Assembly (NCBI GenBank): GCA_001515955.1
Contig: LOES01000175.1
Coordinates: forward strand, 1-5,095
Reading direction: 5' to 3'
Source of the DNA: Clostridia bacterium BRH_c25
GTDB lineage: Bacteria; Bacillota_A; Clostridia; Lutisporales; Lutisporaceae
DNA: 5,095 nt
Shown here: positions 1 to 5,095 of the stretch, piece after piece
How the letters are laid out: each line of letters begins with the position of its first letter
Numbering within the stretch: the first letter of the stretch is position 1
Position numbers and translations under genes: made by a program
The notes under the pieces: generated by a model
What the model saw: only the letters and a program-made list of their open reading frames with translations
Told to the model about the DNA's origin: nothing
The model's database searches: none

Positions 1-655
1 ACCTGAGTATAAGAATGCATTGCTTGTGGTAGGGACAAGAGAATCGGACCTGGTGGATTATAATAACCCAAGAGCAAGGTTCATGTTCAATTTTGGAGAT
101 GGTGCGGCAGCCTGTCTTTTAACAAGAGGATATGAAAAAAACCGGATACTTGAAACTGAAATGATAACTGATGGGAGCTTTGCTGCAGATGTGGCCGTAT
201 ATGGTGTAGGAAATTCCAATTTCCACAGGTTTAATTCTGTTGAAAAGGACTTTGAAAAGGCTGAGGCGGCCAAGGAAGACGGTATTGGTTATATAGGGCT
301 TGATGTTGCCGACCCTGAAGCAATGAAGGAGAGGCTGGATCCGATATCTCATTCGAATTTCTGCAGGGTCATAGAAGGTGCAGCACAAAAGAGCGGATAT
401 ACAAGTACTGATATAAATTTCCTGGCATCCATATTCATGAAAAACTCAATATTAAATTGCATACTCAATAATTTCAATATGACTGAAGAGCAGTCATTCA
501 TACTTAAGAGTTTCGGCCATGTACAGTCTGCCGATGCCTATATAGCAGTGTATGAAGCATTAAAGCTAAAAAGGATCAAGGATGGAGATCTGGTAGTAAT
601 GCTGGGGGCAGGTACGGGATATTCGTGGGCAGCAACAGCAGTACGGTGGGGCTGA
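1..655 (+). CDS. Ketoacyl-ACP synthase III (FabH-like) family protein, 5'-truncated by window edge
   Basis: The open frame runs in from base 2 with no stop, so the start and the N-terminal part, which should carry the nucleophilic Cys, lie before the window. The TTG at 20 is an internal Leu, not a start. About 217 residues are visible. Seen: NFGDGAAACLL (about bases 89-121) matches the FGDGA stretch of FabH-type thiolase-fold enzymes. The end, with GHVQSADAY, then the KRIKDGDLVVMLGAGTGYSW stretch, matches the FabH C-terminus (GNTSAAS, then GRIKxGDLVLLxxFGGGxxWG). Known: the family condenses an acyl-thioester with malonyl-ACP or a related acceptor using Cys-His-Asn. Odd: the Asn of GNTS is His here, and no His is found where HQAN is expected (DINFLASIFMKN). 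It may therefore be a variant condensing enzyme, or a non-catalytic partner as PqsB is to PqsC. Family assignment is firm; substrate and activity are unknown. It lies 90 bp upstream of the transporter pair on the same strand. Confidence 0.85.
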   Translation, partial: PEYKNALLVVGTRESDLVDYNNPRARFMFNFGDGAAACLLTRGYEKNRILETEMITDGSFAADVAVYGVGNSNFHRFNSVEKDFEKAEAAKEDGIGYIGLDVADPEAMKERLDPISHSNFCRVIEGAAQKSGYTSTDINFLASIFMKNSILNCILNNFNMTEEQSFILKSFGHVQSADAYIAVYEALKLKRIKDGDLVVMLGAGTGYSWAATAVRWG

Positions 656-711
656 TACTATACTGAAATTGTGGGGGTGGTTGGTTATCGGGAATTTAAC
701 CCAGGGACAGG

Positions 712-717
712 TATAAT
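712..717 (+). promoter_or_regulatory. Possible -10 box within a short palindrome
   Basis: A perfect TATAAT lies inside the 11-base palindrome GGTATAATACC (710-720), 28 bases upstream of the GTG start of the small membrane protein. No good -35 hexamer is seen 16-18 bases upstream and there is no extended TGn, so this may be chance. If real, it would give the transporter pair its own promoter, and the palindrome could be a repressor or activator site overlapping it. Confidence 0.25.
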
Positions 718-730
718 ACCGATATTTTTG

Positions 731-738
731 AAGGAGGG
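731..738 (+). promoter_or_regulatory. Ribosome binding site that fixes the start of the small membrane protein
   Basis: AAGGAGGG is near-perfectly complementary to the 16S anti-Shine-Dalgarno sequence and lies 7 bases before GTG at 746. The in-frame GTG at 671 has no such site and would add 25 residues unlike a membrane-protein N-terminus, so 746 is chosen. Confidence 0.85.
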
Positions 739-745
739 ATTATTT

Positions 746-1267
746 GTGAATTCAATTGACCTTAAGGGTAAGGAAACTTTTCTTAATGTACTTTTGGCGT
801 TATTGTGGATAGTAATTACTTTGCTCGGTGCAACGGGGCATTACCTTGCAGGAATGTTGACCGGAGTAGTACTTATGCTTATTTATATGATGCTTGGTGC
901 TTCAAAGGACGGAAAATTGAATACTAGCTTTTTCTTCTATCCCTTGTTAGCATGGGCAGTATTGTGGATTCTCAGCTTTATATTGTCTGACTACTACTCT
1001 GCAGTATTTGCCGGAAGAAAGCCTGACTTTACAATACTTGGATTGCACCCATCCTTTGCCTGGACGGTTTTGACCTACTGGATAGGGGGTATGGTGACAC
1101 TGGGTTATGGATACAGTAAGCTGGCAAGATACTGGCTGACCGATGAAGACTGGAAAGCTTTCAAGGAAAAGATTGCAAAATTGAAAGAATCCAATGAGAC
1201 AAGCGTTGACAGGGTGGCAGACTACACTGTAAATATAGGGGCTAAAACCATAGGAGGAGGTAAGTAG
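746..1267 (+). CDS. Small four-helix membrane protein, likely partner of the adjacent sodium:solute symporter
   Basis: This is a 173-residue integral membrane protein starting at GTG behind a strong ribosome binding site. Hydrophobic segments lie at about residues 12-29, 33-51, 64-84 and 104-125. A charged tail from about 131 (LTDEDWKAFKEKIAKLK) is probably cytoplasmic. There is no signal peptide or catalytic motif. Its last two helices, with a DYY after helix 3, a GLHPSFAW loop and a YGYSKLARYW end to helix 4, resemble by eye the layout of the small YhdT/DUF4212-type proteins that accompany some sodium:solute symporters. Those are usually only about 80 residues with two helices. This resemblance is a recollection of pattern, not an alignment. 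The symporter starts one base after its stop codon, and that gene's ribosome binding site lies inside this one, so coupled translation and a joint role in transport are likely. A specific family name is not secure. Confidence 0.7.
   Translation: MNSIDLKGKETFLNVLLALLWIVITLLGATGHYLAGMLTGVVLMLIYMMLGASKDGKLNTSFFFYPLLAWAVLWILSFILSDYYSAVFAGRKPDFTILGLHPSFAWTVLTYWIGGMVTLGYGYSKLARYWLTDEDWKAFKEKIAKLKESNETSVDRVADYTVNIGAKTIGGGK
1252..1260 (+). promoter_or_regulatory. Ribosome binding site of the symporter, inside the preceding gene
   Basis: AGGAGGAGG lies 8 bases before ATG 1269 and inside the last codons of the upstream gene, where it encodes part of the GGGK tail. This arrangement favours translational coupling of the two membrane proteins. 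Confidence 0.85.
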
Positions 1268-1268
1268 T

Positions 1269-2783
1269 ATGTCAGTCGGAGTCAGGTATTTGATAGTAGG
1301 ATTTTCCTTCGCAACCATCATAGGTTCTCTACTCATAGGTATATGGGCAAGGAAAAAGGTTACAACAGCAGAAGCATTCTTTGGAAGCACTGCACTTTTT
1401 GGACCCTTTGTTGTAGGTTTTTCTACAATGGCAGCTGTGGCAAGCGCCTTTGCGGTAGTTGGTATTCCGGGAATAATATACAGTACGGGAAATCCCATGA
1501 CATACTGGATGCTCTCCTCCGCAGCTTTTGCAATGGCCTATATTATACTGGGCAAGAAAGTCAGGGCTATGGCCGAGCTTGGGCCTATCGCAAGCCTCGG
1601 TGACATATCTGATTTGAGGTTTAACAATAGCCGTGCCATCAAAGCACTGATGTCCATAGTGCTCTTTCTTGGATCCATTGCCTATCTGGCTGCACAGATA
1701 AAAGCATGTTCCGAGCTTTTCTCCCACCTTCTCGGCTGGAGTCCGATGGTCACAGGACTGTTTATCTTCGGCATTATTACTGTATATACAGCTGTAAGCG
1801 GTGAGGTAGGTGGGATACTTACCCAGGCATTCCAGGGATTAATAATGGTTATAGCCAGTATCATAATGATTATCGCATTCTTTGTTATAACCGGAGGTTT
1901 GGGGCCCGTACTGGATGTTGTTTCGAGTGCAGGCAAGATAACCGGCGGCGACGTAACAAAGGCATTTTCTCCGGATATACTGAATGCATGGGGAGTGCTC
2001 CCAAGGTCCATTGCCATGACATGGATGATAATACCGATTCTTGGTACTGTAGGCCAGCCTCAGGTGCTTACAAGAATGTATGCCCTGAAGAATCCTACAG
2101 ACATGCCAAGATTGGGTTTGTATGCAGCACTGGCTCATATGGTTGTTGGGTTCTTCGCAATATTGATGGGATATGCAGCACTGTTCCTGGTTGGGAAGAG
2201 TTTAGTACCACCTCTTGCAAATGCTGACACTGCAATATTTGTATTCGCCGATTATGTAGGCATTTATGCCCAGCTGTTCGTATATGCTGCAATACTGGCT
2301 GCCGCTATGTCAACAGCCAGCATGTTCCTTTCGCTATCCTCCAATATTATTTCAAGGGACCTTCCAAGCTCATTTGGGATAAAGTTCTCACCCCAGAAGC
2401 AAATTACAGTTTCCAGGATAACTGTAGTGATACTCGGAATTCTATCCATAATATTCGCTATAACAAGTGGAAATATGGTAGCAATATTGGGGACATTTGG
2501 CTGGGGCACACTCATGTCAGCTACATTCCCTGTCCTGGTCGTCGGACTTTTGTGGCGCAAGGCAAGCAAGGAGGGGGTTATATGCGGTTTGTCCGTTGCT
2601 CTCATACTAAATATAACATGCCTTGTGCTTGACAGGATGAAATTCAAATATCCCGGGTCCCTCCCATGGTATGTATTTGTTATTGCAATATCCATTTGTA
2701 CCACTGTCCTTGTTTCACTGTTTACAAAGGGTGCAAGTGGAAAACAGCTGAATAAGGGAGTGGAAGCGGTCATAGACTTGTAA
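1269..2783 (+). CDS. Sodium:solute symporter family (SSS) transporter
   Basis: A 504-residue polytopic membrane protein of normal length for the family (about 13 helices). It should use the sodium gradient to import a small solute such as a carboxylate, amino acid or vitamin; the sequence does not tell which. Seen: helix 2 region FSTMAAVASAF followed by VGIPGIIYSTG (51-74), the usual SAS..SG.PG..Y..G pattern; YTAVSGEVGGILTQAFQG (173-190), the family's Y(T)..GG....T...QG signature with the common TD replaced by TQ; GQPQVLTRMYALKN (262-275), as in PutP-type GQPHI.xR; and AILAAAMSTASMFLSLSSN (341-359), the most diagnostic stretch. There Ser348 and Thr349 match the Na2-site hydroxyl residues known from vSGLT and PutP. 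The C-terminus ends in a short charged cytoplasmic tail. It is tightly coupled to the small membrane protein upstream. Family is certain, substrate unknown. Confidence 0.95.
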   Translation: MSVGVRYLIVGFSFATIIGSLLIGIWARKKVTTAEAFFGSTALFGPFVVGFSTMAAVASAFAVVGIPGIIYSTGNPMTYWMLSSAAFAMAYIILGKKVRAMAELGPIASLGDISDLRFNNSRAIKALMSIVLFLGSIAYLAAQIKACSELFSHLLGWSPMVTGLFIFGIITVYTAVSGEVGGILTQAFQGLIMVIASIIMIIAFFVITGGLGPVLDVVSSAGKITGGDVTKAFSPDILNAWGVLPRSIAMTWMIIPILGTVGQPQVLTRMYALKNPTDMPRLGLYAALAHMVVGFFAILMGYAALFLVGKSLVPPLANADTAIFVFADYVGIYAQLFVYAAILAAAMSTASMFLSLSSNIISRDLPSSFGIKFSPQKQITVSRITVVILGILSIIFAITSGNMVAILGTFGWGTLMSATFPVLVVGLLWRKASKEGVICGLSVALILNITCLVLDRMKFKYPGSLPWYVFVIAISICTTVLVSLFTKGASGKQLNKGVEAVIDL

Positions 2784-2912
2784 AATATGCTCAAATACCA
2801 TGAGGATGTGGTAAAATAAAATTAATTATAGTATGAATTGCCCAATAGAGGGAGTATTTAATTCCCTCTATTGGATTAAACATTTAATGATAATTTAATA
2901 GGGGGTTATAGA
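2784..2912 (+). promoter_or_regulatory. Intergenic region expected to hold the flavoprotein promoter
   Basis: This 129-bp AT-rich gap contains the 12-bp-stem hairpin, a weaker hairpin (TACCA 2796-2800 with TGGTA 2809-2813), a 14-base palindrome ATTAAA-CA-TTTAAT (2875-2888) and an AGGGGG ribosome binding site (2900-2905) 7 bases before ATG 2913. No -35/-10 pair is convincing; TATAGT at 2827-2832 is the best -10-like hexamer but lies before the hairpin. No sigma-54 GG-N10-GC pair is seen. Confidence 0.35.
2842..2874. terminator. Perfect 12-bp stem-loop after the symporter gene, probable terminator
   Basis: CCAATAGAGGGA (2842-2853) is exactly complementary to TCCCTCTATTGG (2863-2874), and a G-U and a U-A pair can extend the stem to a 5-base loop. 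It lies 58 bp after the symporter stop and 38 bp before the flavoprotein start. What follows on the + strand is AT-rich (ATTAAACATTTAAT) rather than a clean U run, so it may terminate only partly, or may protect the transcript's 3' end. Confidence 0.6.
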
Positions 2913-3530
2913 ATGAAGGTACTTGGCATATGTGGAAGTCCAAGAATAGCAGGAAATACTGAGTATTTTGTAAACCTGACATTAAGTGAAATTGAAAAGC
3001 ATGGTATAGAAACAGAGCTTGTCAGACTGGCAGAGAAGGAGGTAAAACCATGCAAGGGGTGCTATGGCTGCGTCAAGGCTAAAAAGTGTGTACAGGAGGG
3101 TGACTGCTTTGATGAGATATTCGCTAAAATGCTGGATGCAGACGGCATTATCGTAGGTTCCCCTGTATATAACTCAGCTGCCACGGCAAATATAAAAGCC
3201 CTTCTGGACCGTTCAGGCTTTGTTTCGAGATGGATTGCAAATACAATGAAGGAAAAAACCGAGAACTATGAATGGAAGGGAACAGCCTTTTCCGGAAAAG
3301 TTGCAGCACCAATCACTGTTGCAAGAAGGTCTGGGCAGAGCTTTGCATTTGCTCAGCTTTTACTGTCACTTACAGTAAATGACTTTATTGTAGTAAGCTC
3401 CAACTACTGGAATGTAGGTGTCGCAGGAAAAGGCGGCGCAAGGGATGCTGAGAATGATGAAGAAGGTATAGGCATAATGAAGCATCTGGCGGAAAACATG
3501 GCACAGGTGCTTAAAAAATTGAATGCTTGA
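2913..3530 (+). CDS. Iron-sulfur flavoprotein / NADPH-dependent FMN reductase family (flavodoxin fold)
   Basis: A complete 205-residue soluble protein. Seen: a first beta strand and phosphate-binding loop MKVLGICGSPRIAGNTE (1-17), the GSPR..GNT signature that holds the FMN phosphate; the second flavin-loop stretch GSPVYNSAATANIKALLDR (82-100), like the SP.Y..s....K..iDR pattern of this family; and between them Cys47, Cys50, Cys53 and Cys59 in CX2CX2CX5C spacing, with another Cys at 65. Known: that spacing is the compact cluster motif of archaeal and clostridial Isf proteins, where it binds a 4Fe-4S cluster next to FMN. Inference: a cytoplasmic electron-transfer or detoxifying reductase (quinones, oxygen species or similar), functioning probably as an oligomer. 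Start is supported by AGGGGG 7 bases upstream. It sits after a hairpin and 86 bp before a TetR regulator that may control it. Physiological partner unknown. Confidence 0.88.
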   Translation: MKVLGICGSPRIAGNTEYFVNLTLSEIEKHGIETELVRLAEKEVKPCKGCYGCVKAKKCVQEGDCFDEIFAKMLDADGIIVGSPVYNSAATANIKALLDRSGFVSRWIANTMKEKTENYEWKGTAFSGKVAAPITVARRSGQSFAFAQLLLSLTVNDFIVVSSNYWNVGVAGKGGARDAENDEEGIGIMKHLAENMAQVLKKLNA

Positions 3531-3603
3531 GGAAATGTTTTAATTGATGATATTATTAAATTGGGCGGCATCATTACCGATATATATTGCAGGAGAATAC
3601 AAC

Positions 3604-3609
3604 GGAGGT
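3604..3609 (+). promoter_or_regulatory. Ribosome binding site that fixes the TetR start
   Basis: GGAGGT lies 7 bases before ATG 3617. The alternative in-frame TTG at 3587 would place this site inside the coding region and would add ten residues before the usual N-terminus, so 3617 is chosen. A weak promoter could lie just upstream (TTGGGC 3561-3566, 16 bases, TATATT 3583-3588). Confidence 0.75.
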
Positions 3610-3616
3610 GTTTTAT

Positions 3617-4201
3617 ATGAATCAGCCAAAAACAACCAGAGGACAGGAAACCCTTGAGAAGATATGCAAAGCATCGGAGAAGCTGTTTAGTGAAAAGGGA
3701 TTCTATAAAACATCAATAAATGAAATAACAAAAGAGGCAGATGTTGCTCCAGGAACTTTTTATATATACTTTAACGATAAGCTGGCTGTTTTCAGATTTT
3801 TGATAGAAGAATTGGGCAGTACCCTGCGAAAGGAGCTAGCTGCTACCGTCCACAATTGTAAAACCAGATATGAAGCAGAATATGAAGGTTTTAAAATTTA
3901 CTTCAGCTTCATATCAAGGCACAGAGGTCTTTACAACATAATTTGGCAGGCACAATTTGTTGATCCTGAGCTTTTCAGGGAATATTACGAAAAAATTGCA
4001 AGGAGCTACGTAATATCAATTAAAAAGGCCCAGGTGAATGGAGAAATAAAGGATTTGGACCCTGAGGGCCTTGTGTATTGTTTTATAGGCATAACTAATT
4101 TTATAGGTTTAAGGTGGGTTATATGGGAAAATAAAACGATACCGGAAGAAGTATTTGAAGATGTGATGGAGTTTATCAAAAATGGAGCCTTTAAGCATTA
4201 A
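3617..4201 (+). CDS. TetR/AcrR-family transcriptional regulator
   Basis: A complete 194-residue protein, normal for the family. Residues 11-60 form the TetR DNA-binding domain: ICKASEKLFSEKGFYKTSI is helix 1 and the start of helix 2, and EITKEADVAPGTFYIYFNDK (36-55) is the helix-turn-helix, with the near-invariant G-T-F-Y-x-Y-F ending. Residues from about 60 on are helical and divergent, as expected for the ligand-binding and dimer domain; EELGSTLRKEL and the WQAQF region (110-114) are visible, but no ligand can be predicted. Most family members are repressors released by a small molecule. It lies 86 bp after the flavoprotein gene with no clear terminator between, so the two may be co-transcribed, and the flavoprotein promoter is the most likely target by position. 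It converges on the sigma-54 activator gene, with a shared hairpin between. Confidence 0.92.
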   Translation: MNQPKTTRGQETLEKICKASEKLFSEKGFYKTSINEITKEADVAPGTFYIYFNDKLAVFRFLIEELGSTLRKELAATVHNCKTRYEAEYEGFKIYFSFISRHRGLYNIIWQAQFVDPELFREYYEKIARSYVISIKKAQVNGEIKDLDPEGLVYCFIGITNFIGLRWVIWENKTIPEEVFEDVMEFIKNGAFKH

Positions 4202-4247
4202 CATAACTATAAGGAGGAGCTTTATACTCCTCCTTATAGTTATGTTA
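4199..4247. terminator. Perfect 21-bp stem, bidirectional terminator between convergent genes
   Basis: Bases 4199-4219 pair exactly with 4227-4247 around a 7-base loop (CTTTATA). The core is AAGGAGGAG / CTCCTCCTT with an AU-rich lower stem. The left arm starts with the TAA stop of the TetR gene, and the right arm ends next to the stop codon of the - strand gene (4248-4250). The hairpin thus fills the whole 46-bp gap and reads alike on both strands. Neither side has a run of T longer than about two, but the U-rich arm after the GC core (TTATAGTTATGTTATTA) can serve in either direction. Confidence 0.85.
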
Positions 4248-5095
4248 TTACATGAAATTATCTTTTAACTTTCTATACAGTGACATCCTGGGTATGCCTA
4301 GCATTTTAGCCGCCTCCGCCTTATTATTATTGCAGAGCTTCAGGGCATCCTCTATTATATTCTTTTCTATCTGTGTAAGTGTACCCTTTAGAGAACTTTC
4401 GGCAGACAGATGGGATTTTATATGGATAAAGGCCTTGACAGAGCTTGCTTCCATTATATTCTGAGGTATGTTTTCTAATTCTACTGTGTCTCCTTCAGTA
4501 TTCACTGTTATATTTGTTACTGTATTATTAAGCTCACGTACATTTCCCGGCCATGTATACTCCTTGAATATGTCAATTATTTTATCGGGGAACTTCTTGA
4601 AAATCCCGTATTCCTTGTACATAGAGGTAATAAAGTGCTCAATTAGCATTGGTATATCTTCCTTCCTATCCCGGAGGCTTGGTATGGCAAGGTTCAGAAC
4701 ATTCAGCCTGTAGTATAGGTCGGAGCGGAATTTGCCTTCCTTAACCTTTGCTTCAAGATTGCAGTTTGTCGCAGCAATCACTCTTACATCTATGTCTATT
4801 ATCTTGTTGCTCCCAACCTTTTCAATCTCATTTTCCTGCAAAACCCTGAGAAGCTTTGCCTGCATGCTGAGGGGCAAATCGCCTATCTCATCCAGAAAGA
4901 TTGTACCGCTGTTTGCTATTTCAAATTTCCCTGTTCTTCCTGATTTACTCGCACCGGTAAAGGCACCTTCTTCATATCCGAACAGTTCTGATTCTATAAG
5001 AGTCTCAGGTATGGCTGCACAGTTTATGCGTATAAAGGGATTGTCCTTTCTTCCACTTTCATGATGGATTGCATGGGCAAACAATTCCTTTCCGA
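4248..5095 (-). CDS. Sigma-54-dependent transcriptional activator (AAA+ and Fis-type HTH), 5'-truncated by window edge
   Basis: The frame enters from the right edge without a start. The first visible residues [10 protein letters not shown] are the end of the Walker A motif (usually GESGTGKE), so the TTG at 5084 is an internal Leu. Visible protein about 281 residues. Seen in order: GAFTGA at residues 43-48 (bases 4950-4967), the loop that contacts sigma-54; [11 protein letters not shown], Walker B; VRVIAATN, sensor [17 protein letters not shown] with the arginine-finger Arg residues; [16 protein letters not shown], sensor II; and a C-terminal Fis-like helix-turn-helix ([23 protein letters not shown]). 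All motifs needed for ATP-driven opening of sigma-54 promoters are intact. The N-terminal sensor (PAS, response-receiver, GAF or other) is outside, so the signal is unknown. In clostridia such proteins commonly control catabolic or transport operons. Convergent with the TetR gene. Confidence 0.95.
   Translation of the reverse strand, partial: GKELFAHAIHHESGRKDNPFIRINCAAIPETLIESELFGYEEGAFTGASKSGRTGKFEIANSGTIFLDEIGDLPLSMQAKLLRVLQENEIEKVGSNKIIDIDVRVIAATNCNLEAKVKEGKFRSDLYYRLNVLNLAIPSLRDRKEDIPMLIEHFITSMYKEYGIFKKFPDKIIDIFKEYTWPGNVRELNNTVTNITVNTEGDTVELENIPQNIMEASSVKAFIHIKSHLSAESSLKGTLTQIEKNIIEDALKLCNNNKAEAAKMLGIPRMSLYRKLKDNFM

Noticed and set aside
671..745. 25-codon N-terminal extension of the small membrane protein from GTG 671
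   Set aside because: No ribosome binding site before 671, whereas AAGGAGGG lies 7 bases before GTG 746; the extension is glycine-rich and would run through the ribosome binding site.
947..1498. 183-codon open frame on the - strand
   Set aside because: It lies antisense to the small membrane protein and the start of the symporter, has no ribosome binding site or recognisable motif, and reads as a shadow of strongly coding + strand frames.
2264..2794. 176-codon open frame on the - strand
   Set aside because: Antisense to the conserved C-terminal half of the symporter, including its sodium-site helix; composition and lack of motifs indicate a shadow frame.
2796..2813. TACCA/TGGTA hairpin just after the symporter stop
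   Set aside because: Only five base pairs with an eight-base loop and no following U run; too weak to call as a separate terminator.
3561..3590. Possible sigma-54 promoter (TTGGGC ... TTGC) before the TetR gene
   Set aside because: The GG and GC elements are far more than ten bases apart, so the spacing does not fit a -24/-12 promoter; at best it is a weak sigma-A type site.
4732..5064. 110-codon open frame on the + strand
   Set aside because: Antisense to the conserved AAA+ core of the sigma-54 activator, with no start signal of its own.

Overview
The window looks like a piece of a low- to mid-GC Firmicutes chromosome, most likely an anaerobic clostridial bacterium. The grounds are strong AGGAGG-type ribosome binding sites close to the start codons, a GTG start, AT-rich gaps between genes, and an Isf-type iron-sulfur flavoprotein next to a sigma-54 activator. 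Species cannot be named from this sequence. No RNA gene, CRISPR array, insertion sequence or phage gene is visible.

Layout. Five genes run on the + strand and one on the - strand, and both window edges cut a gene. (1) At 1-655 is the C-terminal two thirds or so of a ketoacyl synthase III (FabH-like) protein whose usual active-site His and Asn are not in place. (2) At 746-1267 is a 173-residue protein with four predicted membrane helices. It is followed after one base by (3) a complete 504-residue sodium:solute symporter (1269-2783). These two look translationally coupled and may form a two-component transporter. (4) After a 129-bp gap holding a perfect 12-bp-stem hairpin comes a flavodoxin-fold protein with a CX2CX2CX5C cluster motif (2913-3530). 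(5) A TetR-family regulator follows (3617-4201). (6) Converging from the right edge is the C-terminal part of a sigma-54-dependent AAA+ activator (4248-5095, - strand). The two convergent genes share a perfect 21-bp-stem hairpin that begins at the last base-triplet (stop codon) of one gene and ends immediately beside the stop codon of the other.

How the genes may work together (inference). The synthase-like protein, small membrane protein and symporter read as one transcription unit for sodium-driven uptake of a small, probably carboxylate-type, nutrient and its handling as a thioester. The flavoprotein and TetR regulator form a second unit that may serve redox or stress needs. The sigma-54 activator probably controls a catabolic operon, but no convincing -24/-12 promoter is seen in the gaps here, so its target and its sensor domain lie outside the window. 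The window is mostly recognisable families. The points most worth checking are the degenerate synthase active site and the unusual small-subunit/symporter pair.
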